Of a stretch of DNA of 64,000 nt, positions 1 through 8,631 are shown one piece after another. The notes below the pieces were generated by a model. The model had not been told where the DNA came from and made no database searches. It saw only the letters and a program-made list of their open reading frames with translations. This DNA comes from Marinoscillum sp040222955 (GTDB lineage: Bacteria > Bacteroidota > Bacteroidia > Cytophagales > Cyclobacteriaceae), in the NCBI RefSeq assembly GCF_040222955.1, contig NZ_JAVKCA010000017.1, positions 124,001 to 188,000 on the forward strand, in the 5' to 3' direction. The position numbers and the translations under genes were made by a program. Every line of letters starts with the position of its first letter. The stretch's first letter is position 1.

Positions 1-1414
1 GATTGGCACTTGACCTTAACCCCAGAGAAATGGTTCGGCCGGGGGTATTCATCCGGTGCCTGATCAAAAGGTCATTGGATAAATTATAAGCTCCACTCTC
101 AGTGGTGCTTTGGGTCTGCGTGGTGCTCAGTCTGCTGCCATCTGCCGCATCAAACACCCCCTGCAAGTCGGTATCAGCCAGGTTTTGCTGAAAACTGATC
201 CGTGGTGTAAATAATACAGAGGTCTTATCATTGAGCGTATAGTCCATCCGGAGATTAAGCCGATGGTTGTCATTCTCACTATCAGCATTATATGTCTCCG
301 TGTACTGCTGATCCTCCGCGCTGCTCAAAAAATACTCCTCGTGGGTGAGCTGATCATTGGAATTATCACTGCTGTTATAAAAATAGCTGGTGTTCAGTTT
401 CAGCTGATCGCCAATGTCATCGGTAAAGTTGACCCCAAAAGACTCCGTCTGAGAAATTCCGCTTTGCTGACCGGTGAGAAAATCAGACGAACTGCTCCCG
501 GAACCCACACCTCGTCCCGGAGGACGTCCTCCACCTGGTCTTCCCCTCGTATCTCCACTCGACACCCCGACCAGGTCTTCGGACGAAAAATTCTGAACAT
601 TGATGTTATTGCTGAGGCCCACCAGTGTTATTCGTTGATCGTCATTAAAAAAATTGATGTTTCCCCCGCCGCTGTATTTTTCATCCTGCCCTGCTCCGAT
701 GTACGCCTTCCCAAATTGACCGTTCTGAAACTCACTCTTGGTGATGATATTGATGGTTTTGGTCGTGTTGCCATCATTGAAACCGGTGAACTTTGATTGT
801 TCGCTTAGTTGATCAAAAACCTCTATCCGATCGATCACCTGTGCGGGAATCGTCTTCAGGGCTATGGACGGATCATCGCCAAAAAACACTTTTCCATCCA
901 CCAATATGCTCTTGACGGATTCCCCTTCGGCCTGTACGCCATCTGAGTCCACAATCATGCCCGGCATTTTTCTGATCAGGTCTTCGGCATTGGCGTCAGG
1001 ATTGGTCTTGTAGGCACTGGATAAGTACTGAGTGGTATCTCCCCTAATGATCACACCCACTGTCTGCCCTTTCACCTCCACAGCATCCAGCACCTGGGTG
1101 TCATAGGCCAGCTCTACCGTACCCAGCTCCAGAGAACCCTGAATCCTGATGATTTTTTGGTACACCTGAAAGCCCACACTTCTGATCTCCAACTTGTAAA
1201 AAGCGGGTGTGATCCCCGACAACTGAAAATAGCCATCCACATCTGTCAGCCCGAAGTACTGAACCGTGGAATCCTTAAGACTTGCAATGGCCGCAGTAGC
1301 GGCCATCACGGGTTCACCATCCCCTTCACTCAAAACCCTCCCAGTTACTTTAAGATCCTGCCCGGTGACCACCACGGTCACAACGCAGAAAAATATGAAT
1401 AGAAGCTGCTTCAC
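1..1414 (-). CDS. Outer-membrane beta-barrel protein with carboxypeptidase-regulatory-like and TonB-plug-like domains (3' end outside window)
   Basis: I translated this by hand; about 471 codons are present and the C-terminus runs off the left edge. It starts with a GTG whose last bases overlap the stop of the upstream Spy-like gene (GTGA overlap). Seen: a signal peptide (MKQLLFIFFCVVTVVVTG), a carboxypeptidase-regulatory-like domain at about residues 20-110 (VTGRVLSEGDGEPV, then DGYFQLSGITP), a TonB-receptor-plug-like region at about 120-230 (PDANAEDLIRKMPGM, VDGKVFFGDDPS), then a beta-barrel with a Gly/Arg/Pro-rich insert (RGRPGGGRPPGRG) near residue 300. Proteins of this outer-membrane beta-barrel family are TonB-receptor-like but often lack a known ligand. 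Substrate unknown. It is probably co-expressed with the Spy-like gene. Confidence 0.85.
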   Translation of the reverse strand, partial: MKQLLFIFFCVVTVVVTGQDLKVTGRVLSEGDGEPVMAATAAIASLKDSTVQYFGLTDVDGYFQLSGITPAFYKLEIRSVGFQVYQKIIRIQGSLELGTVELAYDTQVLDAVEVKGQTVGVIIRGDTTQYLSSAYKTNPDANAEDLIRKMPGMIVDSDGVQAEGESVKSILVDGKVFFGDDPSIALKTIPAQVIDRIEVFDQLSEQSKFTGFNDGNTTKTINIITKSEFQNGQFGKAYIGAGQDEKYSGGGNINFFNDDQRITLVGLSNNINVQNFSSEDLVGVSSGDTRGRPGGGRPPGRGVGSGSSSSDFLTGQQSGISQTESFGVNFTDDIGDQLKLNTSYFYNSSDNSNDQLTHEEYFLSSAEDQQYTETYNADSENDNHRLNLRMDYTLNDKTSVLFTPRISFQQNLADTDLQGVFDAADGSRLSTTQTQSTTESGAYNLSNDLLIRHRMNTPGRTISLGLRSSAN

Positions 1415-1773
1415 TTACCACGGGGACCTCTCCCGTTTTCGGCAATGAGTTGCTCATATTTCTGGTACTGCGCTTCAGAGAGCAGATCTTTCATTAGCTC
1501 ATTTTTCTCTTTCCGGATCTTCATCATCTTTTCCCTCATCTCAGGCGAAGGCCCATCAGTCGAAGCGGTTAGTTCCTGTACTTTTAATGCGTGGTCTTCA
1601 TAGATTTTATCGATTACCACCTGCTGGTCTTCTGTCAGGTCTTCCATATTTTCCAGGACATTTTGTTTCTCCTCAGACACCCTAGCCACAGGATCAAATG
1701 ACCCCCGCTGAGCTTCACTTTGGTAACCCAGGTAAATAAGTGCCAGAAACATTGTTACTTTTAATGCATTCAT
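1411..1773 (-). CDS. Small exported Spy/CpxP-like helical protein
   Basis: A 120-residue protein with an N-terminal signal peptide (about residues 1-21, cleavage after SEAQ) and a charged, alpha-helical body. The motif LTEDQQVVIDKIYEDH near residue 47 and LSEAQYQKYEQLI near residue 98 resemble the two LTxxQ-type motifs of the Spy/CpxP periplasmic family, whose members act as chaperones or stress sensors. The C-terminus is basic (GRGPRGK). Its stop codon overlaps the GTG start of the outer-membrane beta-barrel gene, so the two are almost certainly one operon and this protein may assist that barrel's assembly (inference). It is divergent from the sensor kinase gene at 2011. Confidence 0.75.
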   Translation of the reverse strand: MNALKVTMFLALIYLGYQSEAQRGSFDPVARVSEEKQNVLENMEDLTEDQQVVIDKIYEDHALKVQELTASTDGPSPEMREKMMKIRKEKNELMKDLLSEAQYQKYEQLIAENGRGPRGK

Positions 1774-2010
1774 GTTGTGCCAGTTTTAATGTGCATCGAA
1801 AGTAGGCGAGGGAAAAATCCTGCTCAAAAGATTTCAACCAACCAGAGCAAAATCTCAATCAACAAACCCAAAACGACCAAAATGCAGCCAGAGACTAGGT
1901 TTGTTGAACAAAACCCTTCGTTGATTGAATACACCAGGCAGTTGGTAGAAATCCTCCCGAAAAGACAGGTGAAAAGGGTACTATTACGCTATACTTTAAT
2001 TTTACCCCAG

Positions 2011-3063
2011 ATGAGACGCAAAGAAGTAAGTATCCACATCATTTCCTGGCTGGCATTTTCGCTCATAGTTTTCTATTGGCACTCAAACATGTTTGACAAC
2101 CCCAATGCACTGATTCAAACGGCGAGGCTCATCAGTATTGGTATGGCACTCTTCTACATCAACCTATACCTCCTTCTGCCCAGATTTTTTGAATCCAATC
2201 AGTTCATCAAGTATTCACTATCAGTCCTCTTCATCCTGGGAGCCGCCTATCTCCTCTTTTTATTCACCAATGACCTCTCCCCACGACCGGAGATGAGAAT
2301 GCCCCCCGGCATGAGAGAAGGCACACCATTGCGCAACAGACCGTCCATGCCCGACCGTGCCATGAGCCGTCTGATGATTTTCACCATCATCAACTGCCTT
2401 CCCATGCTCTTCTTCTCTACCATCATCTGGCTATCGGACGAAAACCGAAAGAGAAAGCAGCGCGAGGCCACACTCATCAATGAAAACCTGGAATCAGAAA
2501 TGCGCTTTCTGAAGTCTCAGATTAATCCGCACTTTCTCTTCAATGCGCTAAATAATATCTACTCGCTTTCTCTCACCAGGTCTGAAAAAGCCCCCCAGCT
2601 GATCCTCAAGCTATCGGAGATGTTGCGCCATGTGGTCTACCATAACACCAGCCCGGTGCAACTTGAAAAAGAGATAGGGTACATCCAAAACTTCATCGAC
2701 TTTCAAAATCTCAAAATAGGAGAACCGATTGACGTCTCCTTTCACCATGAGGAAGCTGATAACAACCTCATCATCGAGCCTATGTTGCTTATCCCTTTTG
2801 TGGAAAATGCATTTAAGCATAGCAACATCGAGAATGATCCGAAGGGATTCATCCACATAACCATCTCTACTAAGCATAATAAGGTGATTTTCGACATCCG
2901 AAACTCCATCCCTACGCTGGAACACACCAAAGACAAAACCTCAGGCATAGGGATAGAAAATGTGACCAAAAGACTGGCCATGGGATATCCGGGAAGGCAT
3001 CAATTTCGTAAGGAGATCGAGCACAATGTATTTCATGTGAACCTACAGATCGATTGCAAATGA
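2011..3063 (+). CDS. LytS/YehU-type membrane sensor histidine kinase
   Basis: About 350 residues from the ATG at 2011; in-frame ATGs at 1882 and 1777 would give longer products, but only from 2011 does a short basic N-terminus precede the first membrane helix, so I prefer it. Four hydrophobic helices occupy about residues 8-155. The His_kinase domain follows: the H-box QINPHFLFNALNNIYSL carries the phospho-acceptor His at about residue 174, and LLIPFVENAFKHS plus SGIGIENVTKRL form the ATP-binding part. The kinase lacks a classical HisKA dimerisation domain, as usual for this family. It phosphorylates the LytTR regulator encoded immediately downstream (ATGA overlap at 3060-3063). Signal unknown. 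Confidence 0.88.
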   Translation: MRRKEVSIHIISWLAFSLIVFYWHSNMFDNPNALIQTARLISIGMALFYINLYLLLPRFFESNQFIKYSLSVLFILGAAYLLFLFTNDLSPRPEMRMPPGMREGTPLRNRPSMPDRAMSRLMIFTIINCLPMLFFSTIIWLSDENRKRKQREATLINENLESEMRFLKSQINPHFLFNALNNIYSLSLTRSEKAPQLILKLSEMLRHVVYHNTSPVQLEKEIGYIQNFIDFQNLKIGEPIDVSFHHEEADNNLIIEPMLLIPFVENAFKHSNIENDPKGFIHITISTKHNKVIFDIRNSIPTLEHTKDKTSGIGIENVTKRLAMGYPGRHQFRKEIEHNVFHVNLQIDCK

Positions 3064-3752
3064 ACATCAACTGCCTCATCATAGATGACGAACAGCCAGC
3101 CCGGGCGCTTATCCGCACTTATGTGGAAAAAATACCCGGACTCAACATCCTTGGTGAGTTCAAAAATCCCGTGGAGGCCATTTCTACCATCTCCACTAAA
3201 AAAATTGACATCCTCTTTCTGGATATACAAATGCCGGGATTAACCGGGTTGGAGTTTATACGAACCCTGAGGTACAAGCCCGACATCATACTTACCACCG
3301 CCTATTCTGAATATGCACTGGAAGGCTATGAGCTGGAAGTGACCGACTACCTGATGAAACCCATTGCTTTCGATCGGTTTCTACGGGCTGTCAACAAAGT
3401 CATTCAGAAAAAACAAATTTCATCAGAAACCTCTGCAGGTATTTCATCGGAGCATTTTCTCATCAAGTCTGATGGTCAGACCCACAGGATTGCGCTTACA
3501 GATATACTTTATATAGAAGGCCTGAGGGAGTACGTCACCTTTGTGCTCACTGATAAAAAAATTATTGTACTGGAGTCGCTTCGGAAACTGGAAACGGAGC
3601 TTCCGCAGGAAACTTTCATCAGGGTGCACAAATCTTTCATTGTGAACAGCCACCGGGTAGACAGCCACTCCGGTCATGACCTCACCATCGGCGCAAAAAA
3701 AATCCCGATAGGTGCCAGCTATCGGGATGAAGTACTGAATAAACTTTTTTAA
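3060..3752 (+). CDS. LytTR-family response regulator
   Basis: A 230-residue DNA-binding response regulator. The receiver domain covers about residues 1-120: acidic pair in IIDDEQPA, phosphorylatable Asp55 in LFLDIQMPGLTG, switch Thr in ILTTAYS and Lys in YLMKPI. The LytTR DNA-binding domain covers about 135-230 (ALTDILYIEGLREYV, FIRVHKSFIVN). The ATG start overlaps the kinase stop codon, so translation is coupled. The stop codon overlaps that of the convergent asnS gene by a few bases. The last codons contain a 10-bp-arm inverted repeat. Targets are not visible; LytTR regulators usually bind paired 9-bp sites near their own operon. Confidence 0.92.
   Translation: MNINCLIIDDEQPARALIRTYVEKIPGLNILGEFKNPVEAISTISTKKIDILFLDIQMPGLTGLEFIRTLRYKPDIILTTAYSEYALEGYELEVTDYLMKPIAFDRFLRAVNKVIQKKQISSETSAGISSEHFLIKSDGQTHRIALTDILYIEGLREYVTFVLTDKKIIVLESLRKLETELPQETFIRVHKSFIVNSHRVDSHSGHDLTIGAKKIPIGASYRDEVLNKLF
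3702..3728. repeat. Inverted repeat inside the 3' end of the LytTR gene
   Basis: Arms ATCCCGATAG (3702-3711) and CTATCGGGAT (3719-3728) with a 7-base loop. The core CCCGATAG is shared with the 16-bp palindrome at 8284-8299, suggesting a dispersed palindrome family. It lies in coding sequence (IPIGASYRDEV), so it is not a normal terminator. Confidence 0.6.
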
Positions 3753-5197
3753 AATTCGCAGTTGCCCGGAGTACGAGGAAAGGGAATCACATCCCGGATA
3801 TTGCCCATGCCCGTGACAAACAGAATCATGCGCTCAAAGCCCAGTCCATAGCCACTGTGTGGTACCGATCCGAATCGTCGGGTATCCAGGTACCACGACA
3901 TTTCCTCCACAGGAATATTCATGGCCTCCATTCTTTCAGTGAGCTTGTCCATCCGCTCCTCACGCTGTGACCCACCGATGATTTCCCCAATGCCGGGAAA
4001 AAGGATGTCCATGGCACCTACGGTCTTCCCATCGTCATTTTGGCGCATGTAGAAAGCCTTGATGTCCCGTGGGTAGTTGTAGAGGATCACCGGTTTCTTG
4101 AAATGCTTCTCCACCAGAAAGCGCTCATGCTCAGACTGCAGGTCTGCACCCCACTCTTCTATGAGGTACTGAAACTTCTTCTTCTGGTTAGGCTTTGATC
4201 GCTTCAGGATCTCTATGGCCTCTGTATAGCTCACCCGCTCAAAATCGTTCTCCAACACAAACTTCAACCGCTCTGTGAGGGTCATCTCCGCGCGCTCAGC
4301 CTGAGGTTTGTTTTTATCCTCCTCCTCAGCTCTTTTCTCCAGAAAGGCCAGGTCGTCAGCGCAGTTGTCCAGGGCATGCTGCACCAGGTACTTCAGCATC
4401 TCCTCAGCCAGGTCCATGTTGTCCTTCAGGTCATAAAATGCCATTTCGGGTTCAATCATCCAAAACTCCGCCAGGTGCCTGGTGGTGTTGGAATTCTCCG
4501 CCCGGAAGGTAGGCCCAAAGGTATAAACCTCCGCCAGGGCCATGGCAGCCAGCTCGCCTTCCAGCTGACCGGAAACCGTGAGGTTGGCCTCTTTTTCAAA
4601 AAAGTCCTGCTTAAAATCTACTTCGCCTTCCGCATTTCTGGGGATGGCGTCCAGCTCAAAGTTGGTCACCTTAAAGGCCTCACCCGCACCCTCTGCATCC
4701 GATGACGTGATGATGGGGGTATTGATGTAGAAAAATCCTTTGTCGTTGAAAAATTTGTGCACCGCAAAAGCCATGGCATGTCGCACCCGCATGATCGCGC
4801 TGAAAGTATTGGTACGCAGACGCAAATGCGCGATCTCGCGCAGAAACTCCAGGCTGTGTTTTTTGGGTTGCAGCGGGTACTTTTCCGGATCAGCTTCTCC
4901 AAACACCTCGATGCTCTCCGCAATCAGCTCACACGACTGACCTGCTCCCTGAGAAGCCACCAGCTTACCTGTGGCCGCAATGCTGGCTCCGGTTGTTACC
5001 TTTTTCAGGAGCTCCTCACCAAATTTCTCCACATCTGCCACCACCTGAATGTTATTGATCGTGGAGCCGTCATTCAGTGCGATAAACGCCACATTTTTGC
5101 TGGCTCGTTTGGTCCTTACCCAACCCATCAGGGTCAATTCCTCACCTATTGGCTCTCTGGCCAAAACTTCCTGAATTTTCGTACGTTTTTCTCTCAC
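3749..5197 (-). CDS. asnS: Asparaginyl-tRNA synthetase
   Basis: A 482-residue class II aminoacyl-tRNA synthetase that charges tRNA-Asn with asparagine in the cytoplasm. N-terminal OB-fold anticodon-binding domain at about residues 15-105 (LMGWVRTKRASKNVAFIALNDG). The catalytic domain shows motif 2 (FRAENSNTTRHLAEFWMIEP) and motif 3 (GYGLGFERMILFVTG); the C-terminus IRDVIPFPRTPGNCEF is typical of AsnRS. Length is as expected. The start is GTG at 5197. It ends tail to tail with the LytTR gene, overlapping its stop, and is divergent from rpoN. Presence of AsnRS argues for direct asparaginylation rather than the amidotransferase route. Confidence 0.98.
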   Translation of the reverse strand: MREKRTKIQEVLAREPIGEELTLMGWVRTKRASKNVAFIALNDGSTINNIQVVADVEKFGEELLKKVTTGASIAATGKLVASQGAGQSCELIAESIEVFGEADPEKYPLQPKKHSLEFLREIAHLRLRTNTFSAIMRVRHAMAFAVHKFFNDKGFFYINTPIITSSDAEGAGEAFKVTNFELDAIPRNAEGEVDFKQDFFEKEANLTVSGQLEGELAAMALAEVYTFGPTFRAENSNTTRHLAEFWMIEPEMAFYDLKDNMDLAEEMLKYLVQHALDNCADDLAFLEKRAEEEDKNKPQAERAEMTLTERLKFVLENDFERVSYTEAIEILKRSKPNQKKKFQYLIEEWGADLQSEHERFLVEKHFKKPVILYNYPRDIKAFYMRQNDDGKTVGAMDILFPGIGEIIGGSQREERMDKLTERMEAMNIPVEEMSWYLDTRRFGSVPHSGYGLGFERMILFVTGMGNIRDVIPFPRTPGNCEF

Positions 5198-5280
5198 GGG
5201 ATCAATAACTTAAGTCTGTTAAAAACAGGGCAAAAAAACGATAATTTACCGTTTTAATCAAAGAATCCTTTAATTATGAA

Positions 5281-5288
5281 TAATTTTG
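5281..5288 (+). promoter_or_regulatory. Promoter -7 element for rpoN
   Basis: TAATTTTG matches the Bacteroidota sigma-A -7 consensus TAnnTTTG and lies 20 bases before the rpoN ATG, implying a short leader. The -33 region is not obvious. Confidence 0.55.
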
Positions 5289-5308
5289 GTTTTGAGCTAA
5301 ACTGAACA

Positions 5309-6742
5309 ATGCAAAAACTCAACCTTACCCAATCATTATCCCAAAAACTGTCGCCACAGCAGATACAGTTTATAAAGCTCCTGCAGGTGCCCACAGCAGA
5401 GCTGGATACCCGCATAGAGGAAGAGCTGGAGATCAATCCTGCACTGGAAGAAGGCTTGCCCGAAAAGGAAGATGATTATGCGGACGATGCACCGGACGAG
5501 TTTGACAACTCTGAACCAACCATAGAAGAGTACCTGCATGATGACTTTTCAGGTTACAAAATGCAAGGGGACGGTCGCAATCCGGATGAGGATGATAAGG
5601 AGATGCCCATCTCTGTGGGCAGTACCCTCCATGAGCAGCTCATGACCCAGTTTGGTTACCTCCGCCTGGACGAGCGTCAGCACGTGATCGGTGAGCAGCT
5701 CGTAGGGAGCATAGATGCAGACGGCTACATCCGCCGAGAGCTGGAGGCCATCGTCAATGACCTGGCATTCGCCCAAAACATAGAAACCGATGTAGAGGAG
5801 CTGGAGAGTATCCTGTACAAAATTCAAAACTTTGACCCGCCGGGAGTAGGAGCACGAAATCTTCAGGAGTGCCTCCTGCTACAACTGGAACGCAAAGATG
5901 AAGACCTGGAGTACCTGGAAATCGCCCGACTGATTGTAGACAAATGCTTCAATGAGTTTTCGAAAAAACATTACGACAAGATTGCCAAAAAACTGGGCAT
6001 CGAAAGTGAAGACGCGCTGAAAGATGCCATTGCCATGATCACCAAGCTCAACCCCAAACCGGGCGGAAGTGGCGAAGACCTGGTGAAAACACAATACCTC
6101 ATTCCTGACTTCATGCTCACCAATAACAATGGCAAGCTGGAGCTTACCCTCAACTCGCGTAATGCCCCACAGCTGCAGATCAGCCGGTCATACTCTGATA
6201 TGCTGCATGCCTATGACAAAAGTGACAAACGCGACAAAAAACTCAAAGAAACCGTCACTTTCATCAAACAGAAACTGGATTCAGCCAAGTGGTTTATCGA
6301 TGCAATCAAGCAACGGCAAAATACCCTACTGAACACCATGCAGGCCATTATCGACTTTCAGTACGAGTATTTTCTGGAAGGTGATGAAGCGAAGCTGAGA
6401 CCCATGATCCTGAAAGACATTGCAGACACCATCAACATGGACATCTCCACCGTGTCTCGCGTGGCCAACAGCAAAGCCATCCAAACCGAATTTGGAATTT
6501 ATCCATTGAAATATTTCTTCTCTGAGGGCATCGCCACGGATTCTGGTGAGGATGTGAGCAGCCGAGAGGTCAAGCACAAGCTGAAGGGGATCATAGAAGG
6601 TGAGGACAAAGCCAAGCCGCTCTCTGATGATAAACTCGAAAAAATGCTCCGTGCCGAAGGTTACAACATCGCCAGACGAACGGTAGCGAAGTACCGCGAG
6701 CAGTTGAATATTCCTGTGGCCAGACTGAGAAAACAACTCTAG
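5309..6742 (+). CDS. rpoN: RNA polymerase sigma-54 factor
   Basis: A 477-residue sigma-54. Region I is the Gln/Leu-rich N-terminus (LTQSLSQKLSPQQIQFIKLLQ) that contacts activator ATPases. An acidic region II follows at about residues 45-100, then the core-binding domain. The HTH region is at about 370-400 (MILKDIADTINMDISTVSRV), and the RpoN box ARRTVAKYRE at about 455-464 reads the -24 promoter element. Full length. It directs transcription dependent on enhancer-binding ATPases; none of those is encoded in this window. The next gene follows with essentially no gap, so the two are likely co-transcribed. Confidence 0.97.
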   Translation: MQKLNLTQSLSQKLSPQQIQFIKLLQVPTAELDTRIEEELEINPALEEGLPEKEDDYADDAPDEFDNSEPTIEEYLHDDFSGYKMQGDGRNPDEDDKEMPISVGSTLHEQLMTQFGYLRLDERQHVIGEQLVGSIDADGYIRRELEAIVNDLAFAQNIETDVEELESILYKIQNFDPPGVGARNLQECLLLQLERKDEDLEYLEIARLIVDKCFNEFSKKHYDKIAKKLGIESEDALKDAIAMITKLNPKPGGSGEDLVKTQYLIPDFMLTNNNGKLELTLNSRNAPQLQISRSYSDMLHAYDKSDKRDKKLKETVTFIKQKLDSAKWFIDAIKQRQNTLLNTMQAIIDFQYEYFLEGDEAKLRPMILKDIADTINMDISTVSRVANSKAIQTEFGIYPLKYFFSEGIATDSGEDVSSREVKHKLKGIIEGEDKAKPLSDDKLEKMLRAEGYNIARRTVAKYREQLNIPVARLRKQL

Positions 6743-6757
6743 GTGACGGGCTATTTT

Positions 6758-7363
6758 ATGAAAATCATCTCTGCGCTCTTTCACCCGCTACTTATGGCCA
6801 CATACTGTAGTGTGCTTTTCTACCTGGTTGTACCCGAAATATACAGCCCCATACCACTGCAGTCTGTACCGTATTTCATCGGTGCTATTTTCATGACCAC
6901 CAGTGTGATTCCGGCCATGAGTATTCTTTTCCTCAAACTCACCAAACGGGTATCGAACCTGGAAATCACCAAACTGGAAGAGCGGTCACTCCCCTTCCTG
7001 TCGATCGGGGCATTTTATGGGGTCACTACTTACATGTTTTACACCAAAATGAGGCTGCCAATCACCCTGCTCGTCATTATGATCGCCGTGACGGCCATGA
7101 TCTTTGCGATTTTTCTGATTAGCCTTAAGTTCAAGATTAGCGTGCACTCCGCAGCGGTCTGGGGGGTAGCCGGATTGTTCTCCGCTTTCAGTATAAAATA
7201 CCTCTCTACGGACATCATCCTGCCATTGGCCGGGCTCTTTCTGATCGCTGGTCTTACCACCACCTCCCGGCTGTATCTCAACCGACATACACCGGGTGAA
7301 AGCTGGACCGGAGCTATTTTTGGCTTTGTATTCTGTTTTGTAGCGCTTTTCTTCTTTGGTTAG
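6758..7363 (+). CDS. PAP2-superfamily-like integral membrane protein
   Basis: About 201 residues from the ATG at 6758; a GTG abutting the rpoN stop at 6743 would add five residues. Six or so hydrophobic helices fill the protein. A C-terminal segment LNRHTPGESWTGAIFGF resembles the HxxxxGE part of PAP2-type phosphatases acting on lipid phosphates, but the other acid-phosphatase motifs are weak, so catalytic activity is uncertain. It follows rpoN closely and overlaps the stop of the convergent barrel gene by four bases. Possibly involved in undecaprenyl or phospholipid phosphate turnover (inference). Confidence 0.6.
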   Translation: MKIISALFHPLLMATYCSVLFYLVVPEIYSPIPLQSVPYFIGAIFMTTSVIPAMSILFLKLTKRVSNLEITKLEERSLPFLSIGAFYGVTTYMFYTKMRLPITLLVIMIAVTAMIFAIFLISLKFKISVHSAAVWGVAGLFSAFSIKYLSTDIILPLAGLFLIAGLTTTSRLYLNRHTPGESWTGAIFGFVFCFVALFFFG

Positions 7364-8058
7364 AAACCACTGAAGGTCACCCCAATGGTGTAGGCCTGTG
7401 GGTTCTTGGTGTCGTCAGGTGAACTGCTGAATACATTATTCAGGTAAGTCTTGTAGTAGACATGGAAGGTTTTGAAACCAAATCGGGCCTGTAGACCATA
7501 TCTGAAGCGATTCACATTGAAATCGTCGTAGAGCTTTTCCTTGATAGAATTGTCCCCCTCGCTGTATTTGATCTTGGTGTGAGCGGATCCTACACGCATG
7601 CCACCAGTGGCTCCTAGTCCGATGAACCAACCTTCGCCGTTTACGGTACCCAGAGGGTGAATCCTGAATTCAACTGGAATTTCAAAATAGTTGGTCACCA
7701 GTTTGTTTTTGGTCAAAGAGACACCACTGATTGAGTCTAGTGAAATGGTGCCATCCGTACCTCTCAGCCAGGTCTGGTTGTCATCAAAGCCATATTTCTC
7801 GAATGTAAAACCTACACTCGGGTGAAAAGAGATGTAATCATTGAACCGCACGCGGGAGCTGTAGTAGATACCAAATGAATTAGAGCTCCACATGCGGGTG
7901 GGCAGCGCATCTGGTTTTTGTGTCCAGAAGTTGAACCCGTAATCCAGCATCAGATCGCCGGGAAGATCAGGCTGCTTTGGTCGTGAATTGTCCTGTGAAA
8001 ACGCTGTGAAAGTAAGTGTCAGTAGAAAGGCAACTCCGCAAATTCGCTTCATATTCAT
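7360..8058 (-). CDS. Outer-membrane beta-barrel protein (porin-family, OMP_b-brl_2-like)
   Basis: A 232-residue protein with a signal peptide (MNMKRICGVAFLLTLTFTAF) followed by alternating strands with aromatic ends (SFGIYYSSRVRFNDYISFHP, TNYFEIPVEFRIHPLG, FRYGLQARFGFKTFHVYYKT) and a terminal aromatic residue in TIGVTFSGF, as expected for a small eight- to ten-strand barrel inserted by BAM. The pattern fits the PF13568-type family, which includes PorT-like proteins, but nothing here specifically identifies PorT. A consensus promoter lies just upstream at 8072-8079. Function unknown. Confidence 0.75.
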   Translation of the reverse strand: MNMKRICGVAFLLTLTFTAFSQDNSRPKQPDLPGDLMLDYGFNFWTQKPDALPTRMWSSNSFGIYYSSRVRFNDYISFHPSVGFTFEKYGFDDNQTWLRGTDGTISLDSISGVSLTKNKLVTNYFEIPVEFRIHPLGTVNGEGWFIGLGATGGMRVGSAHTKIKYSEGDNSIKEKLYDDFNVNRFRYGLQARFGFKTFHVYYKTYLNNVFSSSPDDTKNPQAYTIGVTFSGF

Positions 8059-8071
8059 TTTTAATTTCGCG

Positions 8072-8079
8072 CAAAGATA
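8072..8079 (-). promoter_or_regulatory. Promoter -7 element for the barrel gene
   Basis: On the minus strand TATCTTTG matches TAnnTTTG exactly and lies 13 bases before the ATG at 8058. From here to the tRNA fragment at 8270 I see no gene or convincing structure. Confidence 0.6.
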
Positions 8080-8269
8080 GAATCTATTTTAAAACCTACA
8101 GGATTAACGATGATTTATACCACAAATTATTAACTTTGTGCTCGATTTGATTCGGACAGAAAAAAGCATGAATCTCCTGCGGGGTTTTGTGTTAATGATC
8201 GGACGAAGATACTTTTAGAGGAATGATTTCATGGAGATCATTGTTATAAAAAGTGTTAAAATCGAAAAT

Positions 8270-8343
8270 GGCTTCCTAGCTCCCCCGATAGCTATCGGGA
8301 GAATACCTGCCTTGCCGGCAGGCAGGGAGCACCTGATTACGGC
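8270..8343 (+). pseudogene. Broken tRNA-Arg copy with palindromes in its D-loop
   Basis: GGCTTCCTAGCTC (8270-8282) is identical to the first 13 bases of the intact tRNA-Arg at 8684. Then come a 16-bp palindrome CCCGATAGCTATCGGG (8284-8299), the D-loop end GAATA, a 21-bp palindrome (8306-8326), and GAGCACCTGATTACGGC (8327-8343), which equals the tRNA from the D-stem 3' strand to the end of the anticodon loop. The sequence then leaves the tRNA, so the 3' half is missing. It cannot give a functional tRNA. Confidence 0.75.
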
Positions 8344-8352
8344 AATTGAAAT
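8301..8352 (+). repeat. 52-bp direct repeat, left copy
   Basis: Identical base for base to 8630-8681. It consists of GAATA, the 21-bp palindrome beginning CCTGCC and ending GGCAGG, the tRNA-Arg segment GAGCACCTGATTACGGC and AATTGAAAT. The copies are 329 bp apart and bracket the GIY-YIG gene, as expected of an element duplicated or inserted here. Confidence 0.9.
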
Positions 8353-8358
8353 GATGAA

Positions 8359-8631
8359 ATGTTTTATGTTTACATTCTAAAAAGCATTGAGCATGCCCGT
8401 CACTATACGGGAATGACTTCTGACTTGGAAAGAAGATTGTCGGAGCATAATTCTGGTAAAACGAAATCAACGAGGGCTTTCAAACCTTGGAAACTAGTTT
8501 ATCTGGAAGAGTACGATACAAGAGCAGAAGCAAGAAATAGAGAGAAATATCTCAAAAGCGGTTCCGGAAGGGAATGGCTTAAAACGAAAATAGCTTCCCA
8601 GTTTACCTCGCCTAATGGCGAACTGAACTGA
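8359..8631 (+). CDS. Small GIY-YIG nuclease-domain protein
   Basis: A 90-residue stand-alone GIY-YIG domain, close to the usual size of the UPF0213/YhbQ-like family. Seen: MFYVYILKSIEHARHYTGMT (the YIG element reads YTG), the catalytic Arg region LERRLSEHNSGKTKSTR, and KLVYLEEYDTRAEARNREKYLK with its catalytic Glu. Family members cut DNA with metal ions; stand-alone copies are common in Bacteroidota. It is flanked by perfect 52-bp direct repeats made of palindrome and tRNA-Arg sequence. Its final codons (KIASQF) are written on DNA resembling the tRNA 5' half (ATAGCTTCCCAG against ATGGCTTCCTAG). This suggests a mobile or homing-like unit (inference). Confidence 0.85.
   Translation: MFYVYILKSIEHARHYTGMTSDLERRLSEHNSGKTKSTRAFKPWKLVYLEEYDTRAEARNREKYLKSGSGREWLKTKIASQFTSPNGELN

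Noticed and set aside
263..796. 177-codon + strand frame in the first kilobase
   Set aside because: Lies opposite the outer-membrane barrel gene, which has a signal peptide and plug motifs in continuous frame from 1414 to the window edge.
4757..5257. 166-codon + strand frame over the 5' half of asnS
   Set aside because: asnS is unambiguous on the other strand and this frame shows no family features.
7360..8058. Barrel protein called PorT of the type IX secretion system
   Set aside because: Only general small-barrel features are visible; no residue or neighbour distinguishes PorT from other members of the family.
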